This document shows positions 15,265 through 21,882 of a DNA stretch of 21,882 nucleotides, in pieces. Source of the DNA: an uncultured Clostridia bacterium (GTDB taxonomy: Bacteria > Bacillota > Clostridia > TANB77 > CAG-508); NCBI GenBank assembly GCA_947626205.1, contig CANQRO010000013.1, forward strand, positions 1 through 21,882. Reading direction: 5' to 3'. A program made the translations under genes and the position numbers. Under the pieces are notes generated by a model that worked only from the letters and a program-made list of their open reading frames with translations, was not told where the DNA came from and did no database searches. Each line of letters starts with the position of its first letter. Position 1 is the first letter of the stretch.

Positions 15265-15293
15265 AGTTTATCACAATATTAAAAAAAAAACAA
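15265..15293 (-). promoter_or_regulatory. Probable promoter of rpmB
   Basis: On the minus strand TTGTTT (15288-15293), 17 bp, TAAACT (15265-15270) with a TG one base before the -10. About 50 nt separate it from the start codon. Confidence 0.5.
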
Positions 15294-15382
15294 TACTTTA
15301 TTAAAAAAATATTATATGATATGTAATTTTTAATTTTATGTAAAGATAAAAATGGTTATATTTTTCTAATTTAAACTTTAAT

Positions 15383-15411
15383 TTGTAACTCTAATTTCGT
15401 TTTGATATAAT
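15383..15411 (+). promoter_or_regulatory. Candidate distal promoter upstream of recG
   Basis: TTGTAA (15383-15388), 17 bp, TATAAT (15406-15411) with TG at 15403-15404 (extended -10). It would give a leader of about 110 nt for recG. The rest of 15294-15474 is A+T-rich with nothing else recognised. Confidence 0.5.
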
Positions 15412-15474
15412 TATTATATGACGTTAATTATAAAAAATTGTAAATACGAAATATGATTTATTGCTAAAAATATA

Positions 15475-15502
15475 TTGAAACATTAGTAAAATATGATAGA
15501 AT
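15475..15502 (+). promoter_or_regulatory. Candidate proximal promoter of recG
   Basis: TTGAAA (15475-15480), 16 bp, TAGAAT (15497-15502) with TG at 15494-15495, about 20 nt before the recG ribosome binding site. Confidence 0.5.
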
Positions 15503-15528
15503 AAAAATGAGAAAAGAGGTGCAAGATT

Positions 15529-17581
15529 GTGATTGATTTATCTGAAAATGTTCAGTTTATAAAAGGAGTAGGACCAAACCGTGTTAAACTACTTAATAAG
15601 CTTGGAATATATACAATAAGAGATTTAATTACTTATTATCCAAGAGAACATGAAGATAGAAGTAAAGTAACAAAAATAGCGGATACAGTAGATGGAGAAG
15701 AAGCGTTAATTCAAGCTATTTGTGTATCTAAAGTGAGTGAAATTAGAACATATAGAAAAAATATGACAATATATAAATTAATAGTACGTGATGATACATC
15801 AAGTGCAATTGTTACTTGGTATAATCAAAGTTATTTAAAAAGCAAATTTACTTTAGGTAAAACATATTCATTTTTTGGAAAAGTGAGTAGGAAAAAAGGC
15901 AATGTAGAAATTTTATCACCTACTTTTGATGAAGAGGGTGGAAGCAAAAATACTGGAAAAATTATACCAATTTATCCTTTAACATACAGTTTATCTCAAA
16001 ATGTGATAAGACAAATGATAGAAAATGCATTAAAAATAACAAAAGGATATTTAAAAGAAACACTACCACAGTATCTATTAGATGATTATAAATTACTATC
16101 CTTAGAAGAGGCAATTAACAAAATACACTTTCCAACTAGCTTCGAAGAATTTAACTTAGCAAGAAGAAGATTAGTTTTTGAAGAGTTACTTAGTATGCAA
16201 CTTGCACTTATTACACTTAAAAATCAATATACTGAAGAACAAAAAGGAATAAAATTTTCTAAAGATGTAAAAATGTCAGATATTATAAATACACTTCCAT
16301 TCAATTTAACAAAAGCACAACTTCGTGTATTAGAAGAAATAGATTTAGATATGGAAAAAGAAAAGCCGATGAATAGATTGCTACAAGGCGATGTTGGATC
16401 ACGGAAAAACAATTGTTAGTATAATTGCAGCATATAAAGCAGTAAAATCAGGATATCAAATGACAATTATGGCTCCAACAGCAATACTCGCAACACAGCA
16501 CATGGAAGAATTTACGAAGGTTTTATCTCCATTAGGAATAAAATGCGAATTATTAATTAGTGGAATTACTAAAAAGAAAAAGGAAGAAATTTTACAAAGA
16601 TTAGAAAATGGAGAAATTGATGTATTAATAGGAACACATGCTATATTAGAAGAAAATGTTAAATTTTCTAATTTAGGATTAGTTGTAACAGATGAGCAAC
16701 ATCGTTTTGGTGTAAGACAAAGAAAAGTAATATCAAATAAAGGAAAAAATCCAGATGTATTAGTTATGACAGCAACTCCAATTCCACGAACTTTAGCATT
16801 AATTTTATATGGTGATTTAGATATATCAATTATTGATGAATTACCACCTAATAGAAAAAAAATAGATACATTTGCGGTTACAAAATCTTTAGAAGAAAGA
16901 GTAAATAACTTCGTAAAAAAGCAAGTAGAGGAAGGAAGGCAAGCATACATTGTATGTCCTTTAGTAGAAGAAAATGAAGAATTAAATTTAAAATCTGTAA
17001 TTGAACTTGCTGAAAAATATAAAAAAGAAATATTTCCAGAATATAAAGTAGAATATTTACATGGAAAAATGAAACCTAAAGAAAAAGATATGATTATGGA
17101 AGAATTTAAAAATGGTAATATAGATATTTTAATATCTACAACAGTTATTGAAGTAGGACTTAATGTACCTAATGCAAGCATTATGGTAGTAGAAAATGCA
17201 GAACGTTTTGGACTCGCACAACTTCACCAGTTAAGGGGTAGAGTAGGAAGAGGAGAATATAAATCATATTGTATATTAAAATATCAAGGAAATTCAGAAA
17301 TAATAAGAGAAAGAATGAAAGTAATGCAAGAAACTAATGATGGTTTTATTATATCTGAAAAAGATTTGGAACTAAGAGGTTCAGGAGAATTTTTTGGAAC
17401 TAAACAGCATGGGCTTCCAGAATTTAAAATTGCTAATTTATTTGAAGATATGCCAATTTTAAAAATGATACAAAGCTTAGTAATAAAAATTTTACAAGAT
17501 GATCCCAAATTAGAAAAAGAAAAAAATAAATTACTTAAGAAAATTGTAAAAGAAAAATTTCAAAATCGTATCGAAATATAA
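15529..17581 (+). CDS. recG: ATP-dependent DNA helicase RecG, interrupted by a +1 frameshift
   Basis: Branch-migration and fork-reversal helicase of superfamily 2. A GTG start at 15529 follows GAGGTG (15516-15521). The first frame covers the wedge/OB region and runs to LLQGDVGS, then CGG at 16402-16404, and stops at TAG 16417-16419. Skipping the C at 16402 restores Walker A (GDVGSGKT) and continues as TIVSIIAAYKAVKSGY to the stop at 17579-17581. The total is about 683 residues, the normal RecG length. Downstream motifs are intact: DEQHRFG (motif II), TATPIPRT (III), TTVIEVGLNVPNA and QLRGRVGRG (VI). The extra base is not in a homopolymer and falls in the ATP-binding motif, so an unshifted product would be inactive. 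The choice between programmed or CGG-induced frameshift, a fresh mutation and an assembly error is open. Confidence 0.92.
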
Positions 17582-17620
17582 AAAGTTAATAAAATTAAGA
17601 TTTAACTAAATTATTAACAA

Positions 17621-17649
17621 TTGACAAACTCTAATAAAAATAATATTAT
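17621..17649 (+). promoter_or_regulatory. Promoter of the 62-aa membrane gene
   Basis: TTGACA (17621-17626), 17 bp, TATTAT (17644-17649), 28 nt upstream of the start codon. Confidence 0.7.
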
Positions 17650-17676
17650 GTATATATAAAAAGGATGTTGAGGCAT

Positions 17677-17865
17677 ATGAAAGAAATATTATTATTAATA
17701 GGAATTTTAATTGTATTAGTTGGCACAATAATGGCGTTTGATGCAAGAAAATTAAGTAAAAAGCTATTTAGTTTTGGAGATCAAAATGAAGCAACTAGCG
17801 GAATGAAAATTATGGGCTTTATTTTGGCTATTATTGGAGCATTAATAGTATATTTTAATATTTAG
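17677..17865 (+). CDS. Small 62-aa membrane protein, unknown function
   Basis: The family is not recognised. Two membrane helices (about 3-22, ILLLIGILIVLVGTIMAF, and 43-62) flank a polar loop DARKLSKKLFSFGDQNEATS. I prefer ATG 17677 to the in-frame ATG at 17665. The latter overlaps the only AAGGA (17661-17665), and starting at 17677 gives a clean N-terminal helix, although the ribosome binding site is mediocre for both. The gene has its own TTGACA promoter and no clear terminator; the valS promoter begins 2 nt after the stop codon. It is probably a real, single-gene transcript with possible read-through into the T-box leader. Confidence 0.75.
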   Translation: MKEILLLIGILIVLVGTIMAFDARKLSKKLFSFGDQNEATSGMKIMGFILAIIGALIVYFNI

Positions 17866-17867
17866 GG

Positions 17868-17896
17868 TTGACAAATTAAATTTATGATAGTAAAAT
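17868..17896 (+). promoter_or_regulatory. Promoter of valS
   Basis: Consensus TTGACA (17868-17873), 17 bp, TAAAAT (17891-17896), directly upstream of the T-box leader. Confidence 0.85.
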
Positions 17897-17910
17897 TAAT
17901 ACCATATATA

Positions 17911-18147
17911 AAAACTAGGAAAAAGAGGAGTAAATTTGTACTTGCTAAAAGAGAGTAGAAATCATAGACTGAAAGTTTCTATAAGAAAAAGGCAAATCGA
18001 AGTAGCTTTGGAGTTAATATTTTGAATAAAAGTAGAAATATTCGTTTAAGCAACGTTAAATGCTAACTAAGATATATGATATAAATTCATATAAATTAAG
18101 GTGGTACCGTGAACTAAAGCTTCACCCTTATATAAGGGTGAAGCTTT
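17911..18147 (+). promoter_or_regulatory. T-box leader controlling valS (Val-specific)
   Basis: The T-box core AGGTGGTACCGTGA is at 18099-18112, followed by a terminator hairpin at 18116-18147. Upstream, a stem I with GAGAGTAG and a GACTGAAAG distal segment leads to CGAAGTAGC, so the likely specifier codon is GTA at 18002-18004 (Val) after the usual GAA. Uncharged tRNA(Val) would favour antitermination and valS expression. The secondary structure was drawn by eye. Confidence 0.9.
18116..18147 (+). terminator. T-box attenuator terminator of valS
   Basis: AAAGCTTCACCCTTA (18116-18130) and TAAGGGTGAAGCTTT (18133-18147) are perfect complements, so about 13 bp form with a small loop, followed by AATGTATTTT. 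Confidence 0.85.
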
Positions 18148-18172
18148 AATGTATTTTAAAGGAGGAAAAAAT

Positions 18173-20866
18173 ATGTGCGAAAATTTAAAACACAAATTAC
18201 AAGAAAAGTATAACCCAGGTGAATTTGAAGAAAAATTATATAATGATTGGGAGAAAAATGGTTATTTTAAGCCAAGTATGGATAAAGAAAAAAGGCCATT
18301 CTGTATTATGATGCCACCACCAAATGTAACTGGAAAATTACATATGGGGCATGCACTTGATGATACAATTCAAGATATTCTAATAAGATTTAAGAGGATG
18401 CAAGGATATGATACTTTATGGCTTCCAGGAACAGACCATTCAGCAATTTCTACAGAAATGAAAGTAGTAGAGAAATTAAAAAACGAGGGAAAAACAAAAC
18501 AAGAACTTGGAAGAGATAAGTTTCTAGACGAAGCATGGAAATGGACCAATGAATTTGGTGGAATTATACAAAATCAGCAAAAAAAATTAGGATGTTCTTG
18601 CGATTGGGATAGAAATCGATTCACATTAGACGAAGGTATGTCTGATGCTGTTTTAGAACAATTTGTTAGATTATATGAAAAAGGTTTAATCTATAAAGGA
18701 AAAAGAATGGTTAACTGGTGTACAAGTTGTAACACATCTATATCAGATGCTGAAGTAGAATATAAAGAAGAAGCATCGCATTTATGGCACATAAGATATA
18801 AAGTTACTGGCACAGAAGATAAATATATAATAGTAGCAACAACAAGGCCAGAAACAATGTTAGGAGATACAGCTGTTGCTGTTCATCCAGATGATGAAAG
18901 ATATAAAGACTTAGTAGGAAAAACTTGTATATTACCTATTATGAATAAAGAAATTCCAATTATTGCAGATGAATTTGTAGAAAAAGAATTTGGAACAGGA
19001 TGTGTTAAAATTACACCAGCACATGATATGAACGACTACGAAGCAGGATTAAGACATAATTTAGAAATTATAGAAGTGTTTGATGAAAACTTTAAAATGG
19101 GAAATTTAGTTCCAGAATATAAAGGAATGGATTTATTAGAAGCTAGGGAAAAAATAGTAGAAAAATTAAAAGAAATTGGAGCACTAGTAAAAGTAGAAGA
19201 ATATTCTCATAATGTAGCAAAATGTGAAAGATGTAAACATACAATAGAACCTAAAATATCAACTCAATGGTTTGTAAGTATGAAGGAATTAGCCAAAAAA
19301 GCTGCAGATGCAGTAAGAAACGACGAAACTAGATTTGTGCCAAAAAGATATGAAAAACAATATTTCAATTGGTTGGATAATATAAAAGATTGGTGTATAT
19401 CACGTCAATTATGGTGGGGACATAGAATTCCTGCATATTATTGCCAAGATTGCGGTGAAATAAATGTATCTAAAGTAGCCCCAAAAGTATGTAAAAAATG
19501 TGGCTCAAGTAATTTAAAACAAGATGAAGATACTTTAGATACTTGGTTTAGCTCTGCTTTATGGCCATTTTCAACTCTTGGTTGGCCAAATGTGGAAAAC
19601 GAAGATTATAAAAGATTTTATCCAACAAATGTTTTAGTAACAGGATTTGATATTATAACTTTCTGGATATCTAGAATGATGTCTCAAGGAATAGAATTTA
19701 CGGGTGAAGTACCTTTTAAAGATGTTTTAATTCATGGAATTATTAGAGATAGTCAAGGAAGAAAAATGTCTAAAACATTAGGTAATGGAGTAGATCCATT
19801 AGATGTAATAGATAAGTATGGAGCAGATAGCTTAAGATTTTCTGTACTTTCTGGTACTACTATGGGAAATGATATTCGTTATATGCCAGAAAAAGTAGAA
19901 CAAGCATCAAATTTTGCAAATAAAATTTGGAATGCAGCTAAATTTGTTACAATGAATTTAGCAGAAGACGAAAAAATATTAGAGTTTTCAAAAGAAATAA
20001 AAGATGAAGCTACAGGATTATATAAAGATAATGCATTAAGAATAGAAGATAGATGGATTTTAAATAAGTTAGATACATTAATTAAAGAAGTAACAGAAAA
20101 TTTAGAAAAATATGATTTAGGAATTGCTTTAGATAAAATATATAACTTTATCTGGAATGAATTTTGTGATTGGTATATTGAATTTGCTAAAACAAGATTA
20201 TATAGCAATAATGAGAAAGAAAAAGTACAAGTAAGCTTTGTTTTAAATTATGTTTTTGGAGATAGTTTAAAATTATTACATCCATTTATGCCTTTTATAA
20301 CATCAGAAATTTATTCAAAATTGGTAAATTATGATAATAAAGACTTAATGGTATCATCTTGGCCAAAAGCAAAGAAAATAGTAAATTATAATACAGATAA
20401 TGATTTTATTGAAAACTTAAAGCAAATTATTATAGGAATTCGTAATACGAGAGCCAATATGAATGTACATCCTGCTAAAAAAGCAAACCTAATATTTGTA
20501 ACAAATACATATAAAAAAGAAATTGAAGAATCAAAAGAATTTATATTAAAATTAGGATTTGGAAATGAAATAATACTTAAAGAAGAAAAGACAGGTATTC
20601 CTCAAAATGCATTATCTATTATAGCAAATGGTATGGAAGTATATATGCCTTTTGAAGATTTAGTAGATTTAAAAGAAGAAAAAGAACGTTTAGAAAAAGA
20701 GGTAGAACGTTTAGAAAAAGAAGTAGAAAGATCTACCAAAATGTTATCAAACCAAGGATTTATTTCAAAAGCACCAGAAAACAAAATAAAAGAAGAAAAA
20801 GATAAAAAAGAAAAATATGAGGAAATGCTAAAAGTAACAAAGGAACGATTAGCCAACTTGACTTAA
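18173..20866 (+). CDS. valS: Valyl-tRNA synthetase
   Basis: Class I synthetase that charges tRNA(Val) and edits threonine. I chose ATG 18173 (897 aa), 7 nt after AAAGGAGG (18158-18165). An in-frame ATG at 18149 lies against the terminator stem and has no ribosome binding site. HIGH-type motif HMGH at 57-60; signature loop KMSKT at 531-535 (Thr instead of the commoner Ser). The editing domain (CP1) begins near residue 190 with TTRPETMLGDTAVAVHP. CxxC pairs near CERCKH and CQDCGE...CKKCGS suggest zinc-binding insertions. The C-terminal arm (about 830-897) is a coiled coil rich in ERLEKEV heptads, typical of bacterial ValS. It is regulated by the Val T-box. A folC gene often follows valS in Firmicutes, but not here. 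Confidence 0.98.
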   Translation: MCENLKHKLQEKYNPGEFEEKLYNDWEKNGYFKPSMDKEKRPFCIMMPPPNVTGKLHMGHALDDTIQDILIRFKRMQGYDTLWLPGTDHSAISTEMKVVEKLKNEGKTKQELGRDKFLDEAWKWTNEFGGIIQNQQKKLGCSCDWDRNRFTLDEGMSDAVLEQFVRLYEKGLIYKGKRMVNWCTSCNTSISDAEVEYKEEASHLWHIRYKVTGTEDKYIIVATTRPETMLGDTAVAVHPDDERYKDLVGKTCILPIMNKEIPIIADEFVEKEFGTGCVKITPAHDMNDYEAGLRHNLEIIEVFDENFKMGNLVPEYKGMDLLEAREKIVEKLKEIGALVKVEEYSHNVAKCERCKHTIEPKISTQWFVSMKELAKKAADAVRNDETRFVPKRYEKQYFNWLDNIKDWCISRQLWWGHRIPAYYCQDCGEINVSKVAPKVCKKCGSSNLKQDEDTLDTWFSSALWPFSTLGWPNVENEDYKRFYPTNVLVTGFDIITFWISRMMSQGIEFTGEVPFKDVLIHGIIRDSQGRKMSKTLGNGVDPLDVIDKYGADSLRFSVLSGTTMGNDIRYMPEKVEQASNFANKIWNAAKFVTMNLAEDEKILEFSKEIKDEATGLYKDNALRIEDRWILNKLDTLIKEVTENLEKYDLGIALDKIYNFIWNEFCDWYIEFAKTRLYSNNEKEKVQVSFVLNYVFGDSLKLLHPFMPFITSEIYSKLVNYDNKDLMVSSWPKAKKIVNYNTDNDFIENLKQIIIGIRNTRANMNVHPAKKANLIFVTNTYKKEIEESKEFILKLGFGNEIILKEEKTGIPQNALSIIANGMEVYMPFEDLVDLKEEKERLEKEVERLEKEVERSTKMLSNQGFISKAPENKIKEEKDKKEKYEEMLKVTKERLANLT
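20684..20725 (+). repeat. Two 21-bp tandem repeats in the valS coiled coil
   Basis: GAACGTTTAGAAAAAGA followed by GGTA or AGTA is present at 20684-20704 and 20705-20725, encoding ERLEKEV twice. It is an exact heptad duplication that keeps frame and coiled-coil register. Confidence 0.8.
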
Positions 20867-20886
20867 ATTATGTAAAGTAATATAAT
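20858..20886 (+). promoter_or_regulatory. Promoter of the 73-aa gene, starting inside valS
   Basis: TTGACT (20858-20863) is formed by the last two sense codons of valS. After 17 bp, TATAAT lies at 20881-20886. Confidence 0.8.
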
Positions 20887-20891
20887 AAAGA

Positions 20892-20907
20892 TATGCAATA
20901 GTGCATA
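20892..20907 (+). promoter_or_regulatory. Inverted repeat at the start site of the 73-aa gene
   Basis: TATGCA-ATAG-TGCATA, a perfect 6-bp inverted repeat 6 nt after the -10, overlaps the expected transcription start. It could be an operator or a 5'-end hairpin that protects the mRNA. Confidence 0.4.
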
Positions 20908-20932
20908 GTTTGGCAAAACGAAAGGAGCATTT

Positions 20933-21154
20933 ATGATTTTAATACCAAAAGTTGAAAAAATGCTTGCAAATTGGCAATTAGAAACTAATGAACAAGAAAA
21001 TAAAAAGCTTAGACAAGCAGAACGGATTATGAGGAAATTTAAGATGAATGAAGAACAATTTGTGAAATATGTAAGAAAGTACATGAGAGTACGCGGATGT
21101 GTATCACAAACATTAGAAATTCAGATGGAAATTGAAAAATTCGTAAATGAATGA
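20933..21154 (+). CDS. Unknown 73-aa charged protein
   Basis: No family recognised. ATG 20933 is 5 nt after AAAGGAG (20921-20927), with a strong promoter upstream and a hairpin terminator downstream, so it is very likely expressed. The sequence is helical and rich in Lys, Glu and Arg (KMLANWQLETNEQ, then RIMRKFKMNEEQFVKYVRKY), with one Cys at about residue 56 and no membrane segment. Apart from the breaks in nth and recG, it is the only gene outside the two foreign cassettes with an in-frame CGG (21023-21025), and it also uses CGC, so it may be of different origin from its neighbours. A small nucleic-acid-binding or regulatory protein would fit the composition, but nothing shows it. Confidence 0.75.
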   Translation: MILIPKVEKMLANWQLETNEQENKKLRQAERIMRKFKMNEEQFVKYVRKYMRVRGCVSQTLEIQMEIEKFVNE

Positions 21155-21166
21155 AGTTTTACCAAG

Positions 21167-21197
21167 AAATGGCAGTACAATTTTTGTACTGCCATTT
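21167..21197 (+). terminator. Terminator of the 73-aa gene
   Basis: AAATGGCAGTACAA (21167-21180) and TTGTACTGCCATTT (21184-21197) form a perfect 14-bp stem around TTT. Confidence 0.8.
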
Positions 21198-21215
21198 AAA
21201 AATAGTAAATACATA

Positions 21216-21244
21216 TTGACATAATCACAATATGGGTGTAACAT
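21216..21244 (+). promoter_or_regulatory. Probable promoter of the Rpn-family gene
   Basis: TTGACA (21216-21221), 17 bp, TAACAT (21239-21244). It leaves a leader of about 105 nt of A+T-rich sequence before the AGGAGG. Confidence 0.5.
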
Positions 21245-21359
21245 AATAGCATATTTTATATCAAATTATATCTAAAAAATTTATTCAATAATCAAATCGA
21301 TAAAATTTCCAAGAGGGAGAAGAAAATTTATCAAAATAAAAAAATAGGAGGCGAGGTAT

Positions 21360-21882
21360 ATAGAAAAGAGAAACACAAAAAGACAAAATAATTCTAAACA
21401 ATATATTGACAAAAAAGCAAAAGATTATTATACTATATTTGAAAGAAAAGGCATAGTAAAATTTACATATAAAGACTATTTAAAATGTTTGGAATATGAA
21501 AACAAAGTTAATAGGGAAGTAGAGGAAGAAAATAAATGCGTAGAAGAGGGAAAAGAAAAATATGAAATAATAGGTAAAATAGAATTAAATGATAAATTAA
21601 AAGATACCAGTAAAAAAGAGAAGATAAATAAAGAACATGATAAAACATATAGGAAAATATTAAGCAATAAAAGAGATGCAGTATATGTAATAAATGAAGC
21701 ATTGAAGTTAAAAGAGGAAGATAAAATAAAGGAAGAAGAGATAGAAAAATATAAAAGTAGTTTTGTAACAAAAGAATATGAAGAAAGAGAAGCAGATATA
21801 GTATATAAGCTAAAGGGAGAGGATATATATTTTTTAATAGAACATCAAAGTAAAGTAGATTACAAAATGCCATACAGATTGC
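21360..21882 (+). CDS. Rpn-family PD-(D/E)XK nuclease / putative transposase, N-terminal part
   Basis: Open frame from 21348 to the window end (continues beyond). The tail reads READIVYKLKGEDIYFLIEHQSKVDYKMPYRL. This is the hallmark of the Rpn (recombination-promoting nuclease, 'transposase_31'-like) family: Asp in ADIVYKL and the E-x-Q of LIEHQS form the PD-(D/E)XK nuclease core. The first 140 residues are a very basic/acidic helical extension, including YIDKKAKDYYTIFERKGIVK. No ATG, GTG or TTG start fits the N-terminus. AGGAGG (21346-21351) is followed after 8 nt by ATA at 21360, which would give (M)EKRNTKRQ.... Either AUA is the start or the original ATG has been lost. The first in-frame ATG is at 21867. 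Confidence 0.82.
   Translation, partial: MEKRNTKRQNNSKQYIDKKAKDYYTIFERKGIVKFTYKDYLKCLEYENKVNREVEEENKCVEEGKEKYEIIGKIELNDKLKDTSKKEKINKEHDKTYRKILSNKRDAVYVINEALKLKEEDKIKEEEIEKYKSSFVTKEYEEREADIVYKLKGEDIYFLIEHQSKVDYKMPYRL

Noticed and set aside
16456..17181. 241-codon open frame on the minus strand within recG
   Set aside because: It is antisense to a conserved helicase region, has no ribosome binding site and has a composition explained by the A+T-rich complement.
16391..17581. Independent 396-aa helicase gene starting at ATG 16391
   Set aside because: That ATG is the out-of-frame GATGTT of the Walker A region. The product is the second half of recG, not a separate gene.
18149..18172. Upstream ATG extending valS by 8 codons
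   Set aside because: It sits against the T-box terminator stem. The AAAGGAGG at 18158-18165 clearly serves ATG 18173.
21508..21873. 121-codon minus-strand open frame opposite the Rpn-family gene
   Set aside because: Leu/Tyr/Phe-rich shadow of a Lys/Glu-rich gene; no start signals.

Overview
The window looks like the chromosome of a low-G+C, endospore-forming member of the Firmicutes, most likely an uncultured or gut-type Clostridia. The evidence is a very A+T-rich base composition, strong AGGAGG ribosome binding sites, two T-box leaders, TTGACA/TATAAT promoters with 17-bp spacers, and the order rlmN-prpC-prkC-rsgA-rpe ... spoVM / rpmB / recG, which is the conserved Firmicutes neighbourhood. 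I saw no rRNA, tRNA, CRISPR array or intact insertion sequence.

Layout. 1-3306: an Ile T-box leader, ileS and its terminator. 3375-5770: a NifS/IscS-type cysteine desulfurase converging on asd. 5895-7106: an accessory island of two tandem small genes of foreign base composition. Both have the same promoter, leader hairpin, ribosome binding site, first five codons and terminator, but different coding bodies. 7202-12714: rlmN-prpC-prkC and rsgA-rpe, with stop/start overlaps and one internal hairpin. 12721-14652 (minus strand): a secreted/membrane polymer-forming (bactofilin-like) protein and endonuclease III. 14716-15218: a 49-aa membrane protein and spoVM (24 aa), converging on rpmB. 15383-17581: recG with two candidate promoters. 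17621-20866: a 62-aa membrane protein, then a Val T-box and valS. 20858-21882: a 73-aa unknown gene and the start of an Rpn/PD-(D/E)XK 'transposase' that runs off the window.

Two patterns stand out. First, nth and recG are each broken by one extra base. In both genes the break makes an in-frame CGG exactly where a conserved Gly GGN codon should be read one base later (CCT-CGG-T and TCA-CGG-A), and both reading frames are otherwise intact. By eye, CGG occurs in frame nowhere else in the conserved genes here. It appears only in the two foreign cassettes and once in the 73-aa gene. This fits +1 ribosomal frameshifting at a hungry or unassigned CGG codon, although double pseudogenization or assembly error remains possible.

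Second, the twin cassettes look like fixed expression frames holding diverged, imported coding bodies of unknown function.

The conserved genes serve translation (ileS, valS, rpmB, rlmN, rsgA), a Ser/Thr phosphorylation pair that senses the cell wall (prpC/prkC), DNA repair (nth, recG), central metabolism (asd, rpe, cysteine desulfurase) and sporulation (spoVM).
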